Below, one piece after another: positions 1-7,468 of a stretch of DNA of 64,000 bases. Below the pieces are notes generated by a model, which was not told where the DNA came from, did not search any database, and was given only the letters and a program-made list of their open reading frames with translations. The stretch's first letter is position 1. The number at the start of each line of letters is the position of its first letter. Both the position numbers and the translations under genes were made by a program. The stretch comes from 20CM-2-55-15 sp964633285 (GTDB taxonomy: Bacteria; Acidobacteriota; Terriglobia; 20CM-2-55-15), in NCBI GenBank assembly GCA_964633285.1, contig CAZWGA010000018.1, positions 28,970 through 92,969 of the forward strand. Direction: 5' to 3'.

Positions 1-1365
1 AGAAACGCGTCACTGGCCTCAAATGCCGCGGCCGCAGCTCGCGATACGCTGGAGAAATCTGTCGGTGCGACGGCACGTGAAATCACCGATCGACTGGAGG
101 CAGCGCGAAAAGAGCGAAACGAAATCAGAAAAGGACATGAAGAATCTCTAGACGGGAAAGCGAAACTGGAAAGCGCGTTGTCCGGCTTTCAGACGGCGCT
201 GCAGCTCCACAAGCAAGAATTTCAGACCAACACTTCGATCCGCGACGAATCTGTACGATCGTTCAAGGCTTTTGCGTCGGCGCGCCTCTTGCATATCGCC
301 GTTTCTTCGCTGCAGGATGCCGACGCAGCCTCTTGGTCAACCACTAGATCCGTCGAGAATGCGCGGGAAACCGCCGCGTGTCTTTCCGAAATGGATTGTT
401 CCGACGCTGTGTGGGAACGTCATCAAAATAAGATTGGCACGCATTTTCAGGAGATATCCAATGCCTTGCTCGCGCAGTATTGCCGGCCGGCGGGCTTGTG
501 GTCTGGTGATGTGTTCGTTGCGACGGTCACGCATAATTCGAAGGAACGAAGCGTTGAAGAGTTGCGCGAGTGGCTGAACGATGAAGTCTCCACGCGGCAG
601 AGCCTGCTTCAGGCGCGTGAGCGCGAGATTTTAGAGAATCATTTGATCGGAGAAGTATCCGACCATCTCCACGAGCTTTTGCACACGGGCGAATGTCTGA
701 TTCGCGATATGAACGCTGAACTCGAAGCGCGTCCCATGAGCACTGGAATGAAGCTCCGCTTTGTTTGGAAGCCTCGAGAGGACGGGCCTGCCGGACTCCT
801 GGAAGCCCGTCAAAGGCTTATGCGCAGCACTGTAACCTGGTCGAGGGCTGAACGGCAGATGCTTGGGAGTTTCCTTCAAGAGCGGATTCGCGCCGAACGG
901 GCGGAAACGGAGGCCGCAACCTGGCAGGAATCACTGACCAACGCGCTCGATTACCGCAGGTGGCATTATTTCGGTGTCGAACGGTATCAGGACGCCCAGT
1001 GGAAACCGCTGACGAAACGCACTCACGGCACCGGATCCGGTGGAGAAAAGGCGATCGCATTGACCCTTCCTCAGTTCGCTGCCGCTGCGGCGTATTATCG
1101 CGGCGCCGATCCGCTTGCGCCCCGGCTGATTCTTTTGGATGAAGCATTCGCGGGAATTGACACCGACATGCGTGCGAAGTGCATGGGTTTTCTGGAGGCT
1201 TTCGATCTGGATTTCATCATGACAAGCGAGCGGGAGTGGGCATGCTATTCGACGCTCCGCGGCGTTGCCATCTATCAGCTGTCGACGCGTCCCGGTATTG
1301 ACGCAGTGTGTCTGACGCGTTGGGTGTGGAACGGAAACGAGAAAGTTCGTGATGAGCGGAGCTAA
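1..1365 (+). CDS. jetC: Wadjet type II JetC (TIGR02680-like SMC/SbcC ATPase), C-terminal part
   Basis: The frame is open from the first base, so these are the last 454 residues of a longer protein; the true start and the Walker A motif lie left of the window. An ABC signature (GSGGEKA, about 1030-1053) is followed by a Walker B (LILLDEAF, about 1126-1152) and an Asp-rich D-loop region. This is the head-domain half of an SMC/Rad50-like ATPase, preceded by charged helical sequence. The family is the motor of the Wadjet complex, which extrudes and cleaves small circular plasmid DNA. The stop codon overlaps the start of the next gene by 14 nt, and that gene carries the JetD signature, which supports the assignment. 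JetA and JetB would be expected upstream, outside the window. Confidence 0.85.
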   Translation, partial: RNASLASNAAAAARDTLEKSVGATAREITDRLEAARKERNEIRKGHEESLDGKAKLESALSGFQTALQLHKQEFQTNTSIRDESVRSFKAFASARLLHIAVSSLQDADAASWSTTRSVENARETAACLSEMDCSDAVWERHQNKIGTHFQEISNALLAQYCRPAGLWSGDVFVATVTHNSKERSVEELREWLNDEVSTRQSLLQAREREILENHLIGEVSDHLHELLHTGECLIRDMNAELEARPMSTGMKLRFVWKPREDGPAGLLEARQRLMRSTVTWSRAERQMLGSFLQERIRAERAETEAATWQESLTNALDYRRWHYFGVERYQDAQWKPLTKRTHGTGSGGEKAIALTLPQFAAAAAYYRGADPLAPRLILLDEAFAGIDTDMRAKCMGFLEAFDLDFIMTSEREWACYSTLRGVAIYQLSTRPGIDAVCLTRWVWNGNEKVRDERS

Positions 1366-2650
1366 CGTAAATCCGACACGGAGCGCAAACGCGACAACGC
1401 GCAGCCTCAAAAAAGGGCCTAGTGATCAAGTGACGGCGCTTGATCGCCTCGACCTTGACCGTCTAAAGGCAACCCTTGGCACACCGGAACTTCAATGGCT
1501 CGTTGATCGGTTGCGCCGGAAGCTCGAGCGTGGCGAACCTCTCGAAGGCCGTATCACTCTGACGGATCCAACGCCGGCCCAACGCGACGCCAACAGACGG
1601 CTGTTTGGAAAGTCTCCTTCAGATGGCAGGTTCATCACCATCAAACTTTCTGAATTGGAACGGTTGCTTCGCAATGGTGAGATCTGTGCATCGTTACGTG
1701 AGGCCGTCGAGGGATTAGCCGGTCCGATCCGAAATCTTCGCGAAGAGCGGCGCTTGCTTGAGGAAGACTGGCGTAGGCTATTCGACGAAGCCCGTGATCG
1801 TGTGCGTCAAGATGCGGGACTCATCACGTGGATCAATCTCTTGGAAGGGAATGGTACGGTTCGAAGATTCGCAAGCGACCTAACCGGCGCGAAAAGACTC
1901 TTAAAGGCCGCTATAGAAATTGCTCAACGGTTGCCTGCTCGTGGGATTCCGCTCGCCGAACTCGCCGCTCTGTCGACCGGAGACAGCCACGCCCTGGATG
2001 CCGGGCGCCCACTCGCTGCGCTACTGATGGCACTCGCCTCAGACGGAGAAATCGAAGACCGTCGTGACATCTGGGCAAGTTTTGGAGTGCTTTGCGATGA
2101 ACTCAGCGCGCCGGTACTCACACTGAATCTCCTCAGCAACTCCCACGGAATGGCGGCCCAGGCATTGCGTCTCCATGCGGAGACCGGCGAACCCTATCGT
2201 CTAAGCACGCGTCAGCTTCTTCGCGAACCGCCAACTTTCGACTCGGCCGGTCATGCCGTTGTTTATGTCTGCGAGAATCCTACTGTCGTTGCAGCAGCGG
2301 CACTCCGTCTCGGCGCGAAGAGCGCGCCAATCGTCTGCACAGAGGGACAGCCACGGACCGCCTGCCGGCTTCTGTTGAAAAGACTAACTGAGTCCGGCAT
2401 TACGCTGGCGTATCACGGCGATTTCGACTGGTCGGGAATCCAGATTGCCAACGTGATCTATCGTCGGCATGGATTCAAACCGTGGCGGTTCTCCGCGGCC
2501 GACTACTGCAGCACATCGGGAACCTTGCTGCTGAAGGGCATCCCCGTGGAAGCTTCGTGGGATCCGGATCTTAGGCACGCAATGGCGGAATCGGGCCACG
2601 CCATTCATGAAGAACAATTACTTGAAGTCTTACTTCTCGATCTGAGTTGA
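1352..2650 (+). CDS. jetD: Wadjet type II JetD (TIGR02679/DUF2399 Toprim-like nuclease subunit)
   Basis: 432 residues from ATG 1352; a GTG at 1349 is the alternative start. The C-terminal third has the DUF2399/Toprim pattern: a strand ending in VVYVCENP with the Toprim glutamate, then HGDFDWSG with the DxD pair, as in topoisomerase VI-type and Wadjet JetD nucleases. The N-terminal half is the DUF3323-like region of TIGR02679. JetD is the DNA-cleaving subunit recruited when the JetABC motor stalls on a small circle. It is translationally coupled to jetC by overlap. The usual type II order (A, B, C, D) fits, with D last. About 65 nt of non-coding DNA follow before the convergent HNH gene. Confidence 0.87.
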   Translation: MSGANVNPTRSANATTRSLKKGPSDQVTALDRLDLDRLKATLGTPELQWLVDRLRRKLERGEPLEGRITLTDPTPAQRDANRRLFGKSPSDGRFITIKLSELERLLRNGEICASLREAVEGLAGPIRNLREERRLLEEDWRRLFDEARDRVRQDAGLITWINLLEGNGTVRRFASDLTGAKRLLKAAIEIAQRLPARGIPLAELAALSTGDSHALDAGRPLAALLMALASDGEIEDRRDIWASFGVLCDELSAPVLTLNLLSNSHGMAAQALRLHAETGEPYRLSTRQLLREPPTFDSAGHAVVYVCENPTVVAAAALRLGAKSAPIVCTEGQPRTACRLLLKRLTESGITLAYHGDFDWSGIQIANVIYRRHGFKPWRFSAADYCSTSGTLLLKGIPVEASWDPDLRHAMAESGHAIHEEQLLEVLLLDLS

Positions 2651-2715
2651 CCGGCATGCGAAGAATGCATCGCAAACACCGTTCTTGAGCTCAGGCGTTT
2701 CCAGCCGTAGGTGTT

Positions 2716-3111
2716 TCACAATTCGCCGCGCGCGATCAGTTCCAGGCGCAGGTCCAGGCGACGCGCATCGTTTGGCGCGAGCACTCGAACCGTCGCGCGT
2801 CCTGTTGGCGTGATTCCTACAATATGCGGTCCCTCAAAGCGAAGGTGACTGTGCCAATCGTCGCGACGCGGATGAAATAACTGGACTACTTGTGCGGTTT
2901 CAGGATCGATACCTGTCACATTAGGTCCTTTGCGAAGATTACAGCGCTGGCATGCAAGGGCGAGATTATCCACTTCATCGGAGCCGCCATGCTGTTTCGC
3001 GATAATGTGTTCAACGTGGTGCGTCAGTTCCGCATACTGCTGCGGCAACAGGCAGTACTCACATCGATTGTCCGCGCGCTCGCGAACAAAATTGCGCGTG
3101 GCGGCATCCAC
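2716..3111 (-). CDS. HNH endonuclease
   Basis: 131 residues from GTG 3111. It has a compact HNH/McrA-type fold: CEYC zinc knuckle near residue 18, then HHVEHIIAK supplying the first histidines, DNLALACQRCN with the conserved Asn and second Cys pair, and a downstream Lys. A C-terminal domain of about 60 residues is of unknown role. It starts 2 nt after the stop of the upstream small gene, so the two form a tight two-gene unit. Such HNH plus small-partner pairs are common in bacterial islands. Whether this is a defence nuclease, a homing enzyme or something else cannot be told from sequence. Confidence 0.85.
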   Translation of the reverse strand: MDAATRNFVRERADNRCEYCLLPQQYAELTHHVEHIIAKQHGGSDEVDNLALACQRCNLRKGPNVTGIDPETAQVVQLFHPRRDDWHSHLRFEGPHIVGITPTGRATVRVLAPNDARRLDLRLELIARGEL

Positions 3112-3113
3112 GG

Positions 3114-3380
3114 TTAGCTACCGTTGGATTTTAAATGACGCTGCGCCTTAAGCTTCAGGATCGAAATGATATCGGCAGTGTTGATGATCGCTTCGTAATC
3201 GGCTCGTTCGTCCTCGTTAAGAAGGCCTTCATTTGCTTTTTCCGCAAGCACCCGAATCTTCTCCTCAACGGCGGGTTCAACCCGGAATTCGGCTACGCGG
3301 CGCGCCGATTCGGGATCCAGACAACGGCTCAACGGGTCTAGCAGATCGTTCAAAACTTCTAAGGACGAAGCATTCTTCAT
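3114..3380 (-). CDS. Small acidic protein encoded immediately upstream of the HNH nuclease
   Basis: 88 residues from ATG 3380. The frame could extend to a TTG at 3416, but the ATG is favoured because the extra residues look like untranslated leader. The predicted protein is helical and rich in Glu/Asp/Leu, with no catalytic motif I recognise. A central stretch around residues 30-70 is typical of small coiled or helix-hairpin proteins. It is separated from the HNH gene by 2 nt, so co-translation is likely and it may bind or restrain the nuclease. That role is inferred from position only. Confidence 0.6.
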   Translation of the reverse strand: MKNASSLEVLNDLLDPLSRCLDPESARRVAEFRVEPAVEEKIRVLAEKANEGLLNEDERADYEAIINTADIISILKLKAQRHLKSNGS

Positions 3381-3467
3381 ACTCTGAAGATAGGTGAAAT
3401 GACCCTGGTTTTGCAATCTGGAGCCAATTCGCCTCTCTTTCGTTAGTTCGCCTTACTCTCGGGCCGC

Positions 3468-3773
3468 TCAAACTTTGAGTTGTAAACGAAAACGCTCCTG
3501 AAGTGCGCGCAAGACGGCAAAGAAGCTTGCTGTGCTTGGGTTTCCCGTTGCGCTCAACATTGGATGCAAGCTCTTGCCGGGAATTCTTGCAATAGTTGCC
3601 AACCTTTCGAAACCAATCGTGGCATCGATGAAATCTTTGAGGACGGCTTTGCCAACTGCCTCTTCACCCCTTAGGTAAGCATTGACGGCCTCGACCAGCA
3701 GCGCCTTTCGGAATGCAGCATCGCGCCGGGCGCGCGCTTGCGTTGTCTGTTTAAAATCTCTCGTTAGCCGCAT
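3468..3773 (-). CDS. HigA/HI1420-type antitoxin-like DNA-binding protein, no toxin visible
   Basis: 101 residues from ATG 3773 with a GGAG ribosome site just upstream. The second half carries the short helix-turn-helix typical of addiction-module antidotes of the HI1420/HigA-2 class: GFERLATIARIPGKSL, then MLSATGNPS and a closing helix. The N-terminus is basic and helical. No RelE-like toxin reading frame is visible in the 500 nt upstream or in the gap to the next gene downstream. It is therefore either an orphan antitoxin, a remnant of a toxin-antitoxin pair, or a stand-alone regulator. Confidence 0.65.
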   Translation of the reverse strand: MRLTRDFKQTTQARARRDAAFRKALLVEAVNAYLRGEEAVGKAVLKDFIDATIGFERLATIARIPGKSLHPMLSATGNPSTASFFAVLRALQERFRLQLKV

Positions 3774-4010
3774 TCACTCCTCGTTCACTTTAAGTCACTG
3801 CCGCCAAGCAAAATGATGACGTGATGACCATCTTTCGAAAGTAGATCCGATGGCCACACTGAATCGTTGAAACATGGCGACGATGTTACCCAATAATTAC
3901 CCAGTTAAGAACCGGGTTTGGGCAAAACCGTGAAATTGGGCGCTTCGACGTATTCAGGAATGGTTGCCATAGACGCTATTGTTGTTTGTTTTCAATCGAG
4001 CCCCAATTTC

Positions 4011-4050
4011 CCAAGCTGGATGTCGCGGGTTCGATCCCCGTCTCCCGCTC
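4011..4050 (+). other. Displaced 3' fragment of tRNA-Gly (probable att site of an integrated island)
   Basis: The 40 nt match the 3' half of a bacterial tRNA-Gly(GCC): the end of the anticodon loop (CCAAG), variable region, T-arm (GCGGG, loop TTCGATC, CCCGT with one G-U pair) and the acceptor 3' strand CTCCCGC plus discriminator T. No matching 5' half (it would start GCGGGAG) precedes it, so this is not a functional tRNA. Such fragments are left when an element integrates into the 3' part of a tRNA gene. The fragment orientation places the element to the left, toward the Wadjet, HNH and antitoxin genes. The rest of the 3774-4282 gap shows no gene, only a short hairpin (CGATTTG, AAAAA loop, CAAATCG) at 4167-4185. 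Confidence 0.72.
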
Positions 4051-4282
4051 TTCGATATCAGCGAGTTGCAACGTCCAATTCACGGCCTTACCCATTGGTG
4101 TCCGGTTAACGACATTGAAAATCTCTGAAAGTTCAATATAGCTAAACGAGCGAAAGCGGTTTCAAACGATTTGAAAAACAAATCGCCTCTTCGGAGCTTA
4201 AAGTCGGAAGATGCCCGCGGAGGAACGTTGATGAACCGTGGGCAGACCGTTTTCGCTCAGCTGTTTTAATTCATTTCGGTAC

Positions 4283-4455
4283 ATGACGACTCTAATGAAA
4301 CGAATGTACGCACACTTGGTCAATGGCCTCGACGAAGGATCGGCACTCCGACAAGCAAAACTGGATCTTCTCCACGATTTTGGCGAGCAAACCTCGCCCG
4401 TATTCTGGGCCGGTTTTACTTTGGTTGGAGATGCATCAATGCGATCTGGTAATTA
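4283..4455 (+). pseudogene. C-terminal remnant of a CHAT-domain (caspase-like) protein
   Basis: About 57 residues match the C-terminal end of CHAT peptidase domains: a helix with ALRQAKLDLL, then SPVFWAGFTLVGD, the typical final strand. The catalytic His and Cys regions and any start with a ribosome site are missing, so the gene is 5'-truncated. The frame reaches AAT then TA at 4454-4455, where the IS begins. Joining these bases to the G after the element (5580) restores a TAG stop, so the original reading frame ended exactly here. CHAT proteins are often effectors in defence or cell-death modules. What this one belonged to is lost. Confidence 0.7.
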
Positions 4456-5061
4456 CAGAATGTCGCATAATACAGTGACAAATAGATCAAAAAGATAGAC
4501 CGGCATGCTTGAGAAAAGCAAAAGCCAGCGTCCGGGATTGACGGACGCGATCATGCCGGCATGGATCGCGGTATCCAGTTCGGTCAGGTCTTCGGCGGAG
4601 TGGTTTGCCAATTCCTGCCCCTTGACGTTGCCCCAAAGCGTTTCGACGGGATTCAAGTCCGGTGCATAGCCTGGCAATCTCTCCACAATCAGCCAGTGGC
4701 GCTGGGTTTGTAAGTAGTCGGTCATGATCCGGCTCTTGTGTGCGGGTAGCCCATCCCAGATCAATATCACTTTCTGGGTACGCATTTCCCGGCGGAGATC
4801 TTTAAGGAAGGCAACTAAACTATCGGAATCGTAACTGCCCGGCCGAGTCTGAAAGAACACACGACTACGGCGTCCATCCCATCGATAACCGATCGTGGCG
4901 CAAATTGAGAGTTTCTTCCAATTGAAGGAATGTATCAGGACGGGCGTTTCCCCTTTGGGTGCCCAGGTACGGCGGATGGATGGACGCTCCGAGCCGCCGC
5001 TCTCGTCTTGGAAGAGGATCCAAGCTTTCCGGCGCCGAGCGTTTTTTTTACTGCCGGCCAT
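4453..5061 (-). CDS. IS630 transposase, second frame (DDE catalytic domain)
   Basis: About 200 residues in the -1 frame relative to the first ORF. DDE superfamily motifs are in order: ILFQDESG (first Asp), KVILIWDGLPAHKS (second Asp with the usual HK/HR context) and LPGYAPDLNPVETLWGNVK (Pro-Asp-Leu-Asn-Pro block with the catalytic Glu). All three acidic residues are present. The ATG at 5061 overlaps the A8 slippery run, so this part is probably made as a frameshift fusion with the HTH part. The frame reads through the left inverted repeat and ends in a TAA whose T and first A come from the duplicated target TA. Confidence 0.85.
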   Translation of the reverse strand: MAGSKKNARRRKAWILFQDESGGSERPSIRRTWAPKGETPVLIHSFNWKKLSICATIGYRWDGRRSRVFFQTRPGSYDSDSLVAFLKDLRREMRTQKVILIWDGLPAHKSRIMTDYLQTQRHWLIVERLPGYAPDLNPVETLWGNVKGQELANHSAEDLTELDTAIHAGMIASVNPGRWLLLFSSMPVYLFDLFVTVLCDIL

Positions 5062-5577
5062 CTTTCATTCAACCACAGCTTCACCTTTTCCTCGTCGCGT
5101 TGACGTGCTCGCTTGGCAGGACGTTGCAGGGACCAATCCATCGCACCCAAGATCTTCCACACATGCCCAGGGTGATACTGCACGCCGGTCAGCCGCTTCA
5201 TGACTGCGGCCACGCGAGGCAGGGTCCATAAATCCGTGCCGAATCCATGCGCGCGCGCTCCTTCCCGCAACGCTTTGTCCACCTTCTTCAGATCCTGCTT
5301 GTTCACTTTCGGCATTCGGCCCGCGCGACCCGCGCCTTTCAGGGCTCCAGCACCACCTTGCTTCCATTCCGCATACCATCGGCTCACACTTTGCCGGCTC
5401 ACATTCAGTCGCCGAGAAATCTCCGAAAGAATTAGCTTGCCCGCAGCGAATAGCCGGCCCGCTTGTCTCCGCCGCTGATCCAATCCCTGAAAATCACGCC
5501 GTGGCGCTACATGTGCGATCATGCGCACAGTCTAAGGTCAGTCTAATCGATTTGTCACTCTATTATGCGAGGTTCCG
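4456..5577 (-). mobile_element. IS630-family insertion sequence, about 1.12 kb, with TA target duplication
   Basis: The element is bounded by imperfect 32-bp inverted repeats that match at 27 positions; the shared core is TCGCATAATA, one variable base, AGTGACAAAT. Each outer end abuts a TA dinucleotide (4454-4455 and 5578-5579), the TA duplication expected of IS630/Tc1-mariner elements. It carries a two-frame transposase on the minus strand joined through a run of eight A (minus-strand sense) at 5042-5049. The stop codon of the second frame is completed by the target TA. It lies in the former stop codon of a CHAT gene remnant and 14 nt beyond the 3' end of the convergent alcohol dehydrogenase gene. 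Confidence 0.85.
4935..5522 (-). CDS. IS630 transposase, first frame (helix-turn-helix DNA-binding part)
   Basis: Start ATG 5522, with a GTG at 5528 as alternative. The first 110 residues form the winged helix-turn-helix of IS630 transposases: LSEISRRLNVSRQSVSRWYAEW and a second HTH ending in PGHVWKILGAM. Functional sense stops near the A8 tract at 5042-5049, where the frame would need a -1 shift to enter the DDE domain. The residues after that point (Ser/Arg/Ala-rich) are out-of-frame product. Programmed -1 slippage on the A8 run is the likely way full transposase is made, so I regard the element as potentially active rather than broken. Confidence 0.8.
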   Translation of the reverse strand: MIAHVAPRRDFQGLDQRRRQAGRLFAAGKLILSEISRRLNVSRQSVSRWYAEWKQGGAGALKGAGRAGRMPKVNKQDLKKVDKALREGARAHGFGTDLWTLPRVAAVMKRLTGVQYHPGHVWKILGAMDWSLQRPAKRARQRDEEKVKLWLNERWPAVKKTLGAGKLGSSSKTRAAARSVHPSAVPGHPKGKRPS

Positions 5578-5593
5578 TAGACATCGAGAATAT

Positions 5594-6709
5594 TTACGCT
5601 TTCCATGGTTCGATCATTGGCTTGATTTCCTCGTACTTTTGCATGCGCTCTAGCGCAACATTCACTTCGTCCAACGAATAATGACTGGAAATCATTCGGT
5701 TGAACGGGAGATGTTGCATGTGTGCGGACACGAACTCCAACGCCTTCCAATAAGCCTTAGCGCGCCCGGATAAACAACCGAGAATGCGCAGTTGTTTACT
5801 CACGATCAGAGACGGTTTGATGGTTGTCGTCCCCGAGCCGAGTTGACCAACGACGACATACCGTCCACCTCGGCGAATTATGTCCAGGCCTTCATTGAAT
5901 GCGCTGGCGTGGCCTGTGAATTCCATAACGATGTCTGCACCTCGGCCGTCAGTAGCAGCCTTGATTTGGTCAGCACGTTCATCCGCAGAGGTTCGTTCGA
6001 TGCTTAATGTTTGGTCTGCTCCAAATTCTGTGGCGATGTCGAGCCGCGCATCAGGCGCACCGATGGTTATGATTTTCCGAGCGCCGGCAATGTTCACCAC
6101 TGCTGTCGCCAGCAGACCCAAAGGACCGGAGCCCTGAATCACCACAACGTCCGTAGGACCGATGCCATCAAGGACGCTCATCGCATTCATCACCGTGCGT
6201 AATGCGCAACTGGACATACTGGCGAATTCGTTGCTCACGCTGTCTGGCACGCGAACTCTACCAGCTTCGGGCATGACATAGCCGTACTCGGAAAAACCGC
6301 CCAGCAAAAATGGAAACTGATCGATTCTTTCGTACATGTACCGGCGAGCGTTTTGGCAAAGCGTCGGCTCCTGGGCCACTGTGCAAAAAAAACAATTGCC
6401 GCAGGATGTGTGCGTCCAGAGAATTCGATCCCCGGCTCTTATTTTCTGGCCGACGGAATCGCGATCGCTTCCCGTACCGAGTGCGACGACGCGGCCTACC
6501 ATTTCATGACCGAGGATCACTGGGAGTTCGACCTTGGTCGATAACGTGCCCTCCCATAGGTGGACGTCAGTTCCGCACACCGAACACATTTCCGTCTTAA
6601 CCAAAATGGCGCCGGGCTCGAGTTCGTTCGGTACAGGCACTTCCTCGATTTGGATCGGAACTCCGAATTTGCGAACGACAGCCGCTCTGCTAACTGATGG
6701 AAAGCCCAT
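5594..6709 (-). CDS. Zinc-dependent medium-chain alcohol dehydrogenase
   Basis: 371 residues, ATG 6709, 6 nt after the cytochrome gene in the same direction. The N-terminal GroES-like domain has the catalytic zinc Cys in SVCGTDVH, the GHEMVG motif, and the structural-zinc lobe CGNCFFC with a fourth Cys eight residues on. The nucleotide-binding fold has VIQGSGPLGLLA (a variant of GxGxxG) and VVGQLGSG. The family oxidises alcohols or sugar alcohols with NAD(P)+; the substrate is unknown. It is the last gene of an operon with a Gfo/Idh/MocA oxidoreductase and a c-type cytochrome. An IS630 copy lies just beyond its 3' end without interrupting it. Confidence 0.88.
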   Translation of the reverse strand: MGFPSVSRAAVVRKFGVPIQIEEVPVPNELEPGAILVKTEMCSVCGTDVHLWEGTLSTKVELPVILGHEMVGRVVALGTGSDRDSVGQKIRAGDRILWTHTSCGNCFFCTVAQEPTLCQNARRYMYERIDQFPFLLGGFSEYGYVMPEAGRVRVPDSVSNEFASMSSCALRTVMNAMSVLDGIGPTDVVVIQGSGPLGLLATAVVNIAGARKIITIGAPDARLDIATEFGADQTLSIERTSADERADQIKAATDGRGADIVMEFTGHASAFNEGLDIIRRGGRYVVVGQLGSGTTTIKPSLIVSKQLRILGCLSGRAKAYWKALEFVSAHMQHLPFNRMISSHYSLDEVNVALERMQKYEEIKPMIEPWKA

Positions 6710-6715
6710 AGTGTT

Positions 6716-7468
6716 TTAAGGACAAGGGACGGAAAGTGACACGATCGATGTCACGCTAATGCCGTTCCTAGGATCGGCTACAAGAAAACCCTTCACTTCC
6801 GCTATCTGGTCCTTGTAACGCTCCGGATGATAGAACGCGGCGTCGACCAGAGGATAGTTTCCGTCTTGTGGGAGCAGTGCCTGTGCTTGCCTCAAATCGG
6901 CATCGCTTGACTTGCCGGGATTTCTGGTTCGAACGGCTTTCGTCGCGTCAGTCACTGTCCATGCATTATTGGGATTCTCTCTAATGCATCCGTAAACTTG
7001 AACCAACGCCCCGATCGGCAGAGGTTTTGTCCCATTTTTTTCTGTCACCTGAATGTTTTTCAGATTGTCCGAAGTCAAGTCCGAAACACCAGCGGGAAAC
7101 CCGTTTTGTTGAAGAATGTACGCAACAATGTCCAGGTATGTTGCTGTCTCAAGAGTGCCGGGGGCGTTTCGCGGCATGGACCTTTTGATGTTCGAATACA
7201 GGCTTTCCAACGCATCTTCGCGCCAACGATCCATGAACTTCTGGCCTTTGAGAGCACCTTCGTACCCGGCGAGGTCGGCACGGTGGCACGAAGCACATGA
7301 TGTGTTATACGAAGCGAGTCCACGCCTGGCCTGATCTTGCGAGAATACTCCCTCCCACACGTTCTTGCTGTTACTTTGCGAATCCTGAGTGTGGATCCAA
7401 AGAGGCATGACTAGAACACTCACGGCCGCAACTATAAAACAGTATTTATTTATCAGTTGGGATCTCAT
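6716..7468 (-). CDS. Exported mono-haem c-type cytochrome
   Basis: 250 residues from ATG 7468, chosen because the following residues form a classic signal peptide (INKYCFIVAAVSVLVM) and the longer upstream frame lies inside the oxidoreductase gene, which this start overlaps by 23 nt. One haem site, CASCH, lies about 60 residues in, with a candidate Met ligand about 35-40 residues later (RSMPRNAPGT). After the cytochrome domain comes a domain of about 120 residues (pattern VYGCIRENPNNAW) that I do not recognise, possibly OB-like. A periplasmic cytochrome next to several haem-free PQQ dehydrogenases is a plausible electron acceptor for them. Confidence 0.82.
   Translation of the reverse strand: MRSQLINKYCFIVAAVSVLVMPLWIHTQDSQSNSKNVWEGVFSQDQARRGLASYNTSCASCHRADLAGYEGALKGQKFMDRWREDALESLYSNIKRSMPRNAPGTLETATYLDIVAYILQQNGFPAGVSDLTSDNLKNIQVTEKNGTKPLPIGALVQVYGCIRENPNNAWTVTDATKAVRTRNPGKSSDADLRQAQALLPQDGNYPLVDAAFYHPERYKDQIAEVKGFLVADPRNGISVTSIVSLSVPCP

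Noticed and set aside
4011..4050. Complete tRNA gene
   Set aside because: There is no 5' acceptor strand, D-arm or full anticodon arm upstream; only the 3' half is present.
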